A DNA stretch of 64,000 nt from Amphibalanus amphitrite (Eukaryota > Arthropoda > Thecostraca > Balanomorpha > Balanidae), in contig NW_024882210.1 of the NCBI RefSeq assembly GCF_019059575.1, positions 248,001 through 312,000 on the forward strand, in the 5' to 3' direction. How positions within the stretch are numbered: the first letter of the stretch is position 1; each line of letters opens with the position of its first letter. Both the position numbers and the translations under genes were made by a program. Below, in pieces: positions 46,401-58,299 of the stretch. The notes beneath the pieces were generated by a model that searched no databases, was not told where the DNA came from, and saw nothing but the letters and a program-made list of their open reading frames with translations.

Positions 46401-48757
46401 AGAGACGTGCCAAAGAAGAGACTGCGGTTCGCGAACACCACTGACAAGCTGCAACAAACGGGGGCACAGTATCGTCTTTGGATACTTTGACGGACCATGA
46501 AAGTTGAAAATTGCAATTTGCAACAAAAGTTGTTGGTTTTCCTTTATCTACGGCAATCATTCTCAAAACCACTTCTGACATGTATGCCACCATCATGCCT
46601 CGCTCTCTATTTATGCAGGAGGTAAATAGACACATCCAGTGCGGCTCTCCCAGCCGGCAGGAGGTGGAAGAAGGTGGATTGTTGGTTTATGGAGCCGCAT
46701 TCACCAGCGGGGAGTGGCTGAGAGGTGCCTACTCCAAACGGAGCTGAGCCCCCTCAGTCGACTGAGTACCTGCCCGCGGCACTGCAGGGCGCCTCGCTTT
46801 ATTACTCCTCGAGTGCATTACCAATGACAAATTATTTTTCTTGCCGGCAACCGTGCCAATTTACATAAATCCCACGTCATTTGCTTGTATTAGCATACGG
46901 TGCGGAGAAATGGCCCCTGAGAGGTGGTTCGCTGCTCGTTCTCCCGGTCGGACGCTCAGACCCCGCCGCTCCCAGCCGTCCCGTATCACCGCGCTTCGCT
47001 ACATCTTAATGGCACAAGATAGATGTTCCAACCTATTAATTTCAGTATTTTAATGAGTGAAACGACTGTGATTAGAATGTTATGGACTTGTTGTGTTGGT
47101 TTATCATAAAGCTTAGCGCCATAATTGAAATTATGCCCGGTGCGTTGGGGCGGATGACGGACGGTGCCGAGATCGGTCCCGTATCCATGGTAATCGGCTC
47201 GTTCATATTCCGATCACCGCACGCTGCGCCGCGCAGCCGGGCTCAGGGCGGCTCCGGCTCCGGGCTTGGCTCCACTGATAGCCACAATGTCATCTCTGAT
47301 GATGAATTCGACATCGGCGCAGGAATGGTGTAGAATAGAGAAAACCATCTATCGGATTAATATAAAGTTGAAGATAAATCTAATTCTTATTCACATCCAT
47401 ATAACAGTTACCTATATAGTTCAGGTTCAGGATGGCGAATGAAAATTATGCAGTTTTTGATTATTTTACCCTAGCATATATTTGGTGACCGTATCAAAAC
47501 GCTGTATATAATGATACAAAACTGGCTTTGCCACTTGTTGTGCTTTCCAACGCATTAAAATACCTGAAATAGAAATAAAAATTTATCAAATTAATATTTT
47601 TGCTGATGTATTATCCGGCTAATCTTGGACACCATTCAACAAAACCTACGCTTCGGCAGTTAAGAGGAACTTAAATGTACATTGTACAGCTTTATTTCTT
47701 GGTGTTCAAGCACAAAATACTTCCCGAGCCTTTCCCTACTTCTGGTATCAATATTTGAGCCCTGTGGTCGGTTACACGCGTTTTCCTCTTTAGAGAGCGC
47801 ACACTGTTGTTCGCTTCACCAGATAATGCACTTAACGATCTCACTACATGAAAAGACCAGCTTCATAATTCTGAATAGCCCCTGTAACGACCGGTCCCAA
47901 ATGGAGCATCCATGTCGTCCGCCGGCCCCCACCAAAGCGCCATTGTCTCCAAATATCCACACATCACCAACTACCATGCACTGTGGAGCCCGGTGTCTGT
48001 CGGTTCCCCGTCCTCTGGCCGTGTCGTGTCCCCGTGACTTTATCTGCACTCTCTTACGGGCCATGTATCATTGCCAGCGGCCGGCCGGCGCTCCCCGCCG
48101 ACTCCCCTATTCTGTCCCACAGAGCCCCATACGGCGTGCTCAAACGACGGAACGGACCAATAACGAGACGCCAGATTGATGAACGCGTCCGCCGTTTTGT
48201 GATTCGCCAGGGCGGCGCACAATGGCATTTTTGCTCTGTTAGCGCGCTCATTGAGCGGCCAAAGTCTCCATTAGCTCTGGGCGCCGGCGGAGTCGATTCG
48301 CGCCGCGCGATCACAACGGCCTCGGCGCGCGCCATTCTTGTGCGCCACAATGCAAAATTAACAGCGCCATTGTCGTCGCTGGCGAGGGGCGGAGCGCCGC
48401 CAGCGTCCCGGGCGCGCCGGTTCTGCCGCGCCGGCACGCGCCCCACCTCAGCGAGCGGGATCGGCGATCCGGAGGTAAACTGAACCTTCCTCGGCGCAGG
48501 ATGGAGAGCAAATAGCGTAACGAGGAGATAGTGGAGCACGGAAATAATTTGTTGTTATATGGAAAATCTGCCTTAGAAAGACGGTTTTAATAGTAAATAA
48601 TGCAGAAGAATGGACGCATGTTTGCTCTTCTCTCAGAAAGCTTATTTCAATGATTTTGATAGCGTTGACAGCCTTCAACTGTAAGTGCCCGAGGCCAGTT
48701 GTTACAGAATATGAACAACCGAGTAAGCCTTGATGCGTTTTTCCTTCAAATGTGTTA
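43496..48757. other. Gene-desert DNA with GC-rich islands
   Basis: Unique noncoding sequence. GC- and CpG-rich islands lie at about 43620-44360 (with a GGCGGCGGACGG purine-rich stretch), 44620-45420, 45990-46160 and 47900-48540, separated by AT-rich DNA. No protein domain, RNA gene or mobile-element end was recognised. Confidence 0.5.
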
Positions 48758-50032
48758 TCGGATATATTATAAAAGAGAAGTTGTCTGTGTGTCACAAACG
48801 AAAAGTGTCATCCACATCTGGGTGTCTTGCGCCGGAACGGCGCCATGTAGGAGCGTGAAATTTGGCAGTCGACAAGCGCGGTCAAATCGAACGATGGTAT
48901 TAAAATTTGGGCGCAATCCGACCAGGGGTGCGTCTCTGGCGGCGTCGCGAGCACGAGCCACGCTCGCCATTGGTTTAACACGGGGCGCGAAAAACGGCGC
49001 CGTCGGCCGAAATCGGTGCGACGCCTGCTCCTTTCCGGGCTTATATCTTGACGACCGGTTGTCACAGCGACACGCGGTTGCCACCGATCGATAGAGGAGA
49101 GATAAAGCTAGCGTATTGATGTGATTTTATAACGTTGGGCGCGTCACGTGCACATCAGGACCAATTGTTGTGAAAAAATGACCGATTTCGTGCCTCGTGG
49201 AGGAAAAATCGGTGCCGTTTGAAAACGGTTTGACCGAATGAAATCGGTGTGGTACCATTTATTAGGTAAATATATGAGAAAATGGATGATGGTAAACAAA
49301 AAGTGATTATGTCTACCATTTCCTTAATAATGTAAAATTCATTTGAAAGTTTGATGCGCGCAGAGTGCGCTGTCCTTTACAACACCATAACGTATTGAAA
49401 ACGTTGAAAATTGGCCATGAAACACACATATTCGGATAGCGCATTCTTTTCTCATCAATATCCACCCAAAATATTATCAAAAAGTCAATAAATTTCCGTG
49501 AAAATGACTCAGGCATACCACCGTGTTTTGTTAACGTTAGACATTTTTTTTCCGATGAAATCCGATCGATGGCTTATAGCCGGCATGTCATTAAACTTTT
49601 GCCAATCAGTCAGCACGGCATAGGCTACAGGGCACCGCCCGCTTAGGGATATCGCCAAACCCTTGAAAACTGTACTTGCATATAACTCAGCCGTTTCTGG
49701 GCCGATTGCGCTGAAACTTGGACTGCCGGCAGGTAGGGCACTCACCGAGCGATGTAGGGTCATGTCTCACAGGTGGGGTGGACTCATGCACGTGCGCACG
49801 TGAGGGGGTCCGCTTCTACATCTGATGAATCCCTGGGCCGATTTCACTCAAATTGTGTACACTGTTAGGGACAATTTAGACAGGTGGCTCACATAAGTCA
49901 TCTGGGGTCTCAGTAAGGGCGTGCGCACGTGCAGGGGCTTATTTATACATATCTCAAGAACAGGTAGGACGATAGCACTCAAATTTGGTAAAACTCCTCG
50001 GTCAAGGATGAGTAAGGCATGAGTATGCCGGG

Positions 50033-50452
50033 CATAGGTAGGGTACGGTATGGGAAGGGTAGGGTATGGGAAGCCTCGAAGAGCGGGTAGGCTTTGGGTA
50101 GGGTAGGCTTTGGGTAGGTAGGGTAGGGTAGGGTACGTATTGGTAGGGTAGGGTAGGGTAGGGTAGAGTATTGTATGGGTAGGGTAGTGTATAGGATGGA
50201 GGTAGTTTTGGGTATGGGTAGGGTAGGGTAAAGTATGGGTTGGTAAGGTATAGGGTAGAGGTAGGTTTACCGTTTGGGTAGGGTAGGGTAGTTGGGTATG
50301 GTAAAGTAAAGTTGGGTAGGGTAGGGTATAGGGTAAACGTATGGTAGGGTATGGGTAGGGTATGGGTAGGACTAGGGTATGGGTAGGGTATGGGTAGGAC
50401 TAGGGTATGGGTAGGGTATGTAATATGTATATTGGTAGGGTAGGGTAGGGCC
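50033..50452. repeat. Degenerate (GGGTA)n array in unit A
   Basis: GGGTAGGGTA with variants such as GGGTATGGGTA. The equivalent tract in unit B (52590-52707) is much shorter. This accounts for much of the length difference between the two units. Confidence 0.92.
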
Positions 50453-51130
50453 TTTTGCGGCTTTTCCGATTGGCGGCGGATGGGCGTGCGATGCGGGTGG
50501 TTTCCTTTGTTGCGGCGTTTGCGGCGTTTTGCGGTTGGCGGCGGGCAGGCGTGCGATGCGGGCGTTTTTTTGCGGCGGTGTTTGCGTTTTGCGGTGTTTG
50601 CGTTTGTCGGCGGGCGGCCGTTTTTTGCGGCGTTTTGCGGTTGGCAGCGGGAAGGCGTGCGATGCGGGCGTTTTTTTTTGCGGCGGTGTTTGTGTTTGGT
50701 GGCGGTCGGGCGGGCGATGCGGGCGGTTTTGATTTGTTTTCGGCGTTTTTGCGTTTTTTTTTGCGGTTTACGGCGGGCGGGCGATTTTTATTTGTTTTTA
50801 TTTATTGCGACGTTTGCGTTGGCGCTTCGGGCGTGCGTTTTGCGTTTGGGGCGGGCGGGCGCTTTTTTGTTTCCTTTTTTCGGTGTTTGCGTTTGGGGCG
50901 AGCGGGCGCTTTTTTGCGGTGTTTGCGTTTGGTGGCGGGCGGGCGATTTTTAGGCGTTTTCGGTTGGCGGTTAGCGTGCGTTCGATGCGAACGGTTTTAT
51001 TTTTGCGGCGTTTTTGCGTTTTTTTTTGCGTTGGGCGGGCGATTCTTTATTTTTTGCGACATTTGCGTCGGCATTTCGGGCGTGCCTTTGGCGCATTTTG
51101 CGGTGTTTGCGTTTTGCGGCGGGCGGGCGG
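50453..51130. repeat. G/T-rich GCGGCGTTTGCGG repeat in unit A
   Basis: Units of variable length built from TTTTTTGCGGCG, GTTTGCG, TTGGCGGCGGGCGGGCG and CGATGCGGGCG. The plus strand is strongly depleted of A and C. The frames of up to about 290 codons here (Phe/Gly/Arg/Cys-rich) recur in several registers and are repeat artefacts. Confidence 0.88.
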
Positions 51131-51318
51131 CGTTTCACAATTCAAAGTCCCAACATTCGGATCTCCATTGCTCCTCGAAAAGCCATACACACCTACTATA
51201 CAGTTTAATGAAGAAACTACCAAACTACTTATTAAACCTAGAAGTTTTGACAACCAAACTGATAAACCCCTTAATATATCTCAAACCTATACAGTTATCG
51301 CGTAAACCTGTATTCTAG

Positions 51319-53716
51319 TCGGATATATTATAAAAGAGAAGTTGTCTGTGTGTCACAAACGAAAAGTGTCATCCACATCTGGGTGTCTTGCGCCGGAACG
51401 GCGCCATGTAGGAGCGTGAAATTTGGCAGTCGACAAGCGCGGTCAAATCGAACGATCGTATTAAAATTTGGGCGCGATCCGACCAGGGGTGCGTCTCTGG
51501 CGGCGTCGCGAGCACGAGCCACGCTCGCCATTGGTTTAGCACGGGGCGCGAAAAACGGCGCCGTCGGCCGAAATCGGTCCGACGCGTGCTCCTTTCCGGG
51601 CCTATATCTTGACGACCGGTTGTCACAGCGACACGCGGTTGCCACCGATCGATAGAGGAGAGATAAAGCTAGCGTATTGATGTGGTTTTATAACGTTGGG
51701 CGCGTCACGTGCACATCAGGACCAATTGTTGTGAAAAAATGACCGATTTCGTGCCTCGTGGAGGAAAAATCGGTGCCATTTGAAAACGGTTTGACCAAAT
51801 GAAATCGGTGTGGTACCATTTTTTAGGTAAATATATGACAAAATGGATGATGGTAAACAAAAAGTGGTTATGTCTACCATTTCCTTAATAATGTAAAATT
51901 AATTTGAAAGTTTGATGCGCGGAGAGTGCGCTGTCCTTTACAAAACGATAACGTATTGAAAACGTTGAAAATTGACCATGAAACACACATATTCGGATAG
52001 CGCATTCTTTTCTGATCAATATCCACCCAAAACATTATCGAAAAGTCAATAAACTTCCGTGAAAATGACTCAGGCATACCACCGTGTTTTGTTAACGTTA
52101 GACATATTTTCCGATGAAATCCGATCGATGGCTTATAGCCGGCATGTCATTAAACTTTTGCCAATCAGTCAGCACGGCATAGACTGCAAGGCACCGCCCG
52201 CTTAGGGATATCGCCAAACCCTTGAAAATTGTACTTGCATATAACTCAGCCGTTTCTGGGCCGATTGCGCTGAAACTTGGACTGTCGGCAGGCAGGGCAC
52301 TCACCAAGCGATGTAGGGTCATGTGTCACAGGTGGGGTGGACTCATGCACGTGTGCACGAGAGGGGGTCTGCTTCTACATCTGATGAATCCCTGGGTCGA
52401 TTTCACTCAAATTTTGTACACTGCTAGGGACAATTTAGACAGGTGGTTCGCATAAGTCATCTGGAGTCTGAGTAAGCGCGTGCGCACGTGCAGGGGCCCA
52501 TTTATATATCTCAAGAACAGGTAGGACGATAGTGTTCAAATTTGGTAAAACCCCTCGCCTCGGTCAAGTATGAGTAGGGCATGAGTATGCCGGGTATAGG
52601 TAGGGTAAGGTATGGGAAGGGTAGGGTAGGGTAGGCTTTGGATAGGGTAGGGTAGGGTAGGGTAGGACTAGGGTAGGGTATGTATATTGGTAGGGTAGGG
52701 TAGGGCCTTTTGCGGCTTTTTCGATTGGCGGCGGTTGGGCGTGCGATGCGGGCGGTTTCCTTTGTTGCGGCGTTTGCGGCGTTTTGCGGTGTTTGCGTTT
52801 GTTGGCGGGCGGCCGTTTTTTTGCGGCGTTTTGCGGTTGGCGGCGGGCAGGCGTGGGATGCGGGCAGTTTTTTGCGGCGGTGTTTGAGTTTGGCGGCGGG
52901 CGGGCGGGCGATGCGGGCGGTTTTTATTTGTTTGCGGCATTTTTGCGTTTTTTGCGATTTGGGGCGGGCGGGCGATTTTTTATTTGTTTTAATTTATTGC
53001 GACGTTTGCGTTGGCGTTTCGGGCGTGCGTTTTGCGCGTTTTGCGTTTGGGGGCGGGCGGGCGCTTTTTTGTTTCCTTTTTACGGTGTTTGCGTTTGGGG
53101 CGAGCGGGCGCTTTTTTGCGGTGTTTGTGTTTGGTGGCGGGCGGGCGATTTTTAGGCGTTTTCGGTTGGCGGTTAGCGTGCGTGCGATGCGGACGTTTTT
53201 TTCGGCGTTTTTGCTATTTTTGCGTTGGGCGGGCGATTGTTTATTTTTTGCGACGTTTTCGCCGGCATTTCGGGCGTTCGTTTTGCGCATTTTTGCGGTG
53301 TTTGCGTTTGTCGGCGGGCGGCCGTTTTTTCGAGGCGTTTGCGGTTGGCAGCGGGCGGGCGGGCGATGCGGGCGTTTTTTTTGCGGCGTTTGCGGTTGGC
53401 CGCGGGCGGGCGCGCGATGTGGGCGGTTTATTGCGGCGTTTGCGGTGTTGTTAGCGGTTGGCGGCGGTCGTTGTTTATTTTTGCGGAGTTTGCGGTTGGC
53501 GGCGGGCGGGCGTTTTTTTTATAAATAATTCAATGTCCAAACTTTTGGATCCGTAGTGCTCTTCGAAAAGCCATACCTACCTACTATACAATTAAATAAA
53601 GCAGCTATCAAACTCAACCCTACTGATATAAACATTCAAGTTTTGACAACCAAACTAATGGCCCCATCAACAATATCTATCCAAGCGTACAGTTATCGCG
53701 TAAACCTGTATTCTAG
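51319..53716. mobile_element. Helitron-like non-autonomous unit B
   Basis: A 2,398-bp second copy in the same orientation, starting TCGGATATATTATAAAAG exactly after the CTAG of unit A and ending CTAG before T at 53717. The 5' 1.2 kb is nearly identical to unit A with scattered substitutions. The (GGGTA)n tract is shorter (52590-52707) and the G/T-rich tract longer (52708-53522). Removing both units leaves a simple A/T junction, consistent with one insertion of a tandem dimer. Confidence 0.65.
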
Positions 53717-56661
53717 TCATTTATTATAGTCACCCTGTTCTGATCAATGAAACTGGGTTGGGAAAAATTGGGAAAAGCTTGTGTCTCTTTCCATGAATTG
53801 CCTCCATTACACACCTCAACGACACTGACTGGACACGAAGTTATAATAGTCGACGCGAGGTTTTGGACGCCAAATGGCCTTTGACGTCGAGGCGTCCTAA
53901 AACACATACCAACATCATCATCTCCACTGCACAAACTTAGGCATATCAATTTAATCAAAGGTAGGAAGCCTGCTAGACTTATACATTATATTTATGTTTT
54001 ATTTCTAAATTGCAGAGGTAGTAGGAACTAGGTATACTGTCCAGCCATATATGGCCACCTGTAAATCCTGAATCTGCATAGTAGTTGCGTTTCCCGGAGC
54101 TCTTAGATATACCGTTTTTTTATTCGAAGTTCGAGTTTCTCTTTACAAATGTGTTGCCTGTTGCCAGAGCTCCCAGTGCTATTCAGCGGTGCAGTTGCTA
54201 TGAGAAACTGGAAACGAGGCGTCGTTATTGTTAAACATTTCGTTCGAGGTTTTCAATTCCATTCGTACCGACAGTTGTAAAAAGCGTTTTTATTTCTTGC
54301 GATAGTTCATTTTAAACCTTCTGAATAAACAGTGCATTTACAATATGGTCAACCCACTCACTGCGGCACCAAGAGGTACGACTTTCAGGAACGAGAAAAA
54401 ATCAGGCACTCGGATCTCTTTGAATGATAAAAATATACGGCCGGCCAAATGGAATCATAGGAAATAAAAACTCACTCCTAATGCTGATTATATATTCATG
54501 ATTATAGGCTGGACCATATTTTGGAGACTTGAACTGTTTCACTGAAAAGGTTGTATGTGATTTCCAGTATCTGCGTTTTCTTCTGGTACCGCCTCGCTGA
54601 GATAAAAAAAAAACGAGAAAAAAACAATGAGAGTGATGGGGTTCATAGGATTAAAAAAAGTGTCATGCATGTGCCTTGCGAAGTAATTGTAGCTAATGTC
54701 TACAAATAGCCTACTAAAAACACAATTAATGATTCCATACATCTGTTGCGCCAAATGAGCACATTCCGCTTATTTAAAATACCATGTTTTAACGCATATG
54801 AAATAGGGTAACTTAGTGCTTGAGAGCTCAAACCAGTGCTTTCTTGGACACAACATTAATACAACAAAATAACGAAGCGTAACAAACGTGAAAATAGGTT
54901 GAATTCTGATAATTCGTCGTACAGCTAGTGAAACCATGAAAACTTTTAGGAAAAAAATTTAGGTGCAATGCCGCATTGGCAGCTTAATTGAATTGTATGC
55001 TGCTCACCCACATGCATTTTTTTCTCACGGGACTGATTATATGGCTGCTTTCGTTATTTTCAAGTTATCTGTATTGGAGGTCCTAGGAATGTGCTTCTTC
55101 GGGACATTTTGCTGATATCGAAATTCTTTCGTTGTAACTAGTTATGACTGCTCAATGCTCATACCATGACGTTGTTCGCCCAGCATACATCCTGTTCCAC
55201 ATAACGCTCCTGAAACCCCCTGATTCCTCCTCCAGATCCTATTGTTCCTCCCGAGACCCTCACGCGTCTCCTCATCCCTCCTCTGGCTCCCCTGTTTCTT
55301 CCTAGGCCGTCGGAGGGCTGACATTTCGCTATGATTTATGATATATCTTATTGTGTTAACGCCGTGCCTGGCATTCTTGGACGCCACATTTTAGATGATC
55401 GCCGTCTTACCATGCGTGGGCCGCACAGATTTCAATCGGCCCAGAAATAGCTGAATAAAACGGCACATTTCTCGAGTCTGACGACACATAAAAAACTCGC
55501 GCACCAACAAAGCCATCGTCAGCCCGCTCCCATTCCTGGGGCGCGTGGTTAACAATCCACCGCTTCGTAAAATACGGTAATTGAAATGCGTCTAATTGGC
55601 GACACATATCGGATTGTAAATGGAGCGTGTGCGCGCCGCTGGCGGCGTCTCGGTCGATCGGGTCGGGTATGCGGCGGCGGCTCGGTCCATGTGTCGGACC
55701 GTCACCGGTGTCGGCCCGTCACCTCCGACACTGGGCTCCTCGGCGGGGACCGGCGGGACGCGCAGGGAGCCCAGGAATGTCTGCCGCGCCACCGACCCGG
55801 CGACCCTGGCCGCCCACCCGGAGCCGCGCAAATACAGATGTCCCAGCGGCCGCAGAAATTAATGAGATTTTCTGTTGGCATTCTTCGCCGGCCTTTCTTG
55901 TCCCATCTTAACTAATTGTTGTCGTTGTTGGGCCGATGGTGAGAGCGATAAGTCGGGTCCCCTGTAGGGGCTATCTGTGCCATCGGCCGGGACCCATGCG
56001 GCGTGTAAAAAATCCACACGGTCCCGGCGCGCCCGCCGCGCCGGCCGGTCCGAGTCTTTGTCACCGCTCCTGACCGGACCGCCGATACCCGGCACACGCT
56101 CTTTGTCCCCGTGATTATGCATTGTTTACGCCATTGCCAGAGCTCAAAGGGAAACAGCGTGCCACCAGAGCGTGAAGAGTTCGAGACGTGATTTACACAA
56201 GCACGCGTGGTTTCGTTTTCAATGGGTTTCGCACAATGGCACTCATGTTATTTCAAAAGAGTTGACGTTCTGGATATTAGCTCCGCCAATATGCAAATTA
56301 TCACATGTTTCGGAACACCCTTCTAAATATATATCCTCCGTAATCTGAATGGCTGTGCTGTGGTCCGTAAATGTGCATTTTGTTCCTGTCAATAGTGCAT
56401 TGGGTGGGTTGTATGACAATCGTGTTCTGGTTATATGGAGCAAGAATGAACCTTTGCATTAATGACGGACGGCCGCCGAGGGCTTCATGGTCGTATATAT
56501 ATACTAGCACTTTGCTGGTGAAATCGCAGCTGGGAAAAACACAAGTCTAAATGAGCTCAGCTCAGTGCACGTTGCTAAAGGTTTTATCTGGCCGTTTATT
56601 TCTATATAGGATGTGTATTGTGTATCTACATCGCAACTACATCTCGCTGACCTGTAGATGT
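53717..56661. other. Noncoding DNA, AT-rich with one GC-rich island
   Basis: AT-rich unique sequence to about 55570. A CpG-rich island follows (55610-56110), containing CCATCGGC-type inverted motifs near 55930-55990 (GGCCGATGG and CCATCGGCC). No gene was recognised. Confidence 0.5.
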
Positions 56662-57706
56662 TTAACCCTCGCCGGCCGAGGGGGGGGGGGGGGGCGGGTG
56701 CCGCCCCCCCCCATAGGTTTTTTTTCGCGATAGCTCCGAACACGCTGGCGATAGAATGCTGAAACTTGGCATACCTGACGTTTGATTCAAGCCGGATATT
56801 TTGACACCGACCGCATTTTTGGGTTAGGTCAGGTCACTGACCTATGACGTCATAAGTGAACCTCTGCACGGTGTTCAGATGTCGCAACTTCGCAACGCCC
56901 TCACTGCCAGAGGAGATGTCACAGGGAAATGAAACTTGCAGGATCTAGTATCCATTATAAGTCTCACAACTTGTATATCTCGGATTTTCCTAAAGGTCAT
57001 ATGAGGTCAGGTCATTTTCGTGACCTCACCATTATAAGTCAATGGGGAAAAATGAAAACTGCTATTCTGGCGCCGGGAACGATCTCCAACTATCTCAAGC
57101 ATACAGAATTGTGATTTGATGCACTCCTTGCAATGTTAGATGCGTCACTTTTGCAATGTTGACCTTACGTGACGTCATTTATGACGTCATCAAGGCCATA
57201 TTAGTTTTTTGTCAATAACTCTTGATCAAATTGAGCTACCGAGTCGGGAAAGCCACCAATGGACTCAGGAAGACCTGCCAAATCGAATGATATGCGACAT
57301 GACCTCTTCCGACCAACTTCGTGACCTGGGGGTGCTGACCTGACCTTGACCTGAGGTCAACACCCCAAGTTGACCTGACCCGGACAAAAAGTATATCATT
57401 CGACGCGCCTGAGCAAGGCGAACACGATGCTGCCAAAATCGCGGCTCTGCGGCCGTTTTTTGCGAAGTTATTCACCAAACACTGAACCGTACCTTGGGGC
57501 ACTTGACCTGACCTCAGAGGTCAACGGTTGACCTAGGACCTTAAAATCGGGTACCAATCTCTGCGTCTCGTAACGGCGCACACGCTCGTTTTTTCTGCGA
57601 CGCGCTAGCTCCAACAGGGGCGAAACGGCGAGGGGGGGGGGGTCGTACCCGCCCCCCCCCTCGGCCGGCGCGTATGTAGAAAACCAATAGGTCCGGCGAG
57701 GATTAA
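56662..57706. mobile_element. TTAA-flanked MITE-like element, copy 6 (CCCTCGCC subfamily)
   Basis: A 1,045-bp element with TTAA at 56662-56665 and 57703-57706. The termini are CCCTCGCCGG and TCCTCGCCGG. G-run/C-run hairpins lie at 56680-56713 and 57632-57661. The right end shares ACGCTCGTTTTTTC and CAGGGGCGAAACGGC with copy 4. TGACCT-dense patches are at 56826-56850, 57000-57030 and 57310-57380. Confidence 0.87.
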
Positions 57707-58299
57707 ATTGCATTTTCGCCTTCCACCACCAAATACTTAGAAATTCAGTTGTACAACATGTCTTATTTATTGAAATAACAGCTCCCTTCACTTTACTTAA
57801 AAGCAACATTTCACCATCCATTTTGCATACTTGTATTACTTCTATAGCAATGCATGATTGACACCAGCTTGTTGCAAGTCAGGATAGTTAGCTCTTTCCA
57901 CAATATCACAATAAGCTATTTTCACCACACTGGTATTCAACATCATTCAATGACATGCACTTATTGCAATAATTTGAGGTCCCACTGAACGCATCTGTTA
58001 ATCAAATAATATTTCTTCGTAGACTGGGTGCTACTTTCATTTGCATCGCTCATTCCATGGAAACCTGACTACTGACTTCATCATGTGATAAACATAAGTC
58101 AAAACTCTAAGGGAAAAGAAAAATGTAAGAATTACTTTTCATACAACTTCTCAAATATTGCTTGCAAAAATATGTATTCGATATTTTGTAGCCTGGACAA
58201 GGCACGATATGCGATCTAATTTGTGCTACTGGAATCAAGAAAGGAACAAGTTCTAACTAAGACGATGCCGGGTATCCATCGCCCCACTGACCTCTAACC
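57707..58299. other. AT-rich noncoding DNA
   Basis: Nothing recognised. Confidence 0.55.

Larger units (their letters stand above)
48758..51318. mobile_element. Helitron-like non-autonomous unit A
   Basis: A 2,561-bp unit starting TCGGATATATTATAAAAG and ending CTGTATTCTAG, preceded by A and joined directly to unit B. A 5' TC, a 3' CTAG (CTRR), a hairpin just upstream (ACAGTTA, TCGCG, TAAACCTGT with a bulge, 51294-51310) and insertion between A and T are Helitron hallmarks. Internal order: unique 5' sequence, a (GGGTA)n tract (about 50033-50450), a G/T-rich GCGTTTGCGG repeat (50453-51130), and a unique 3' end. No Rep or helicase frame is present. The family assignment is inferred from termini. 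Confidence 0.65.

Noticed and set aside
50036..50450. (GGGTA)n read as a telomere-like array
   Set aside because: The unit differs from the common arthropod TTAGG and metazoan TTAGGG telomere repeats, is degenerate, and lies inside a dispersed unit present twice.
50455..53528. Frames of about 270-290 codons rich in Phe, Gly, Arg and Cys, resembling membrane proteins
   Set aside because: They lie in the G/T-rich repeat of the Helitron-like units, are present in overlapping frames, and mirror the repeat period. No domain or splice structure is present.
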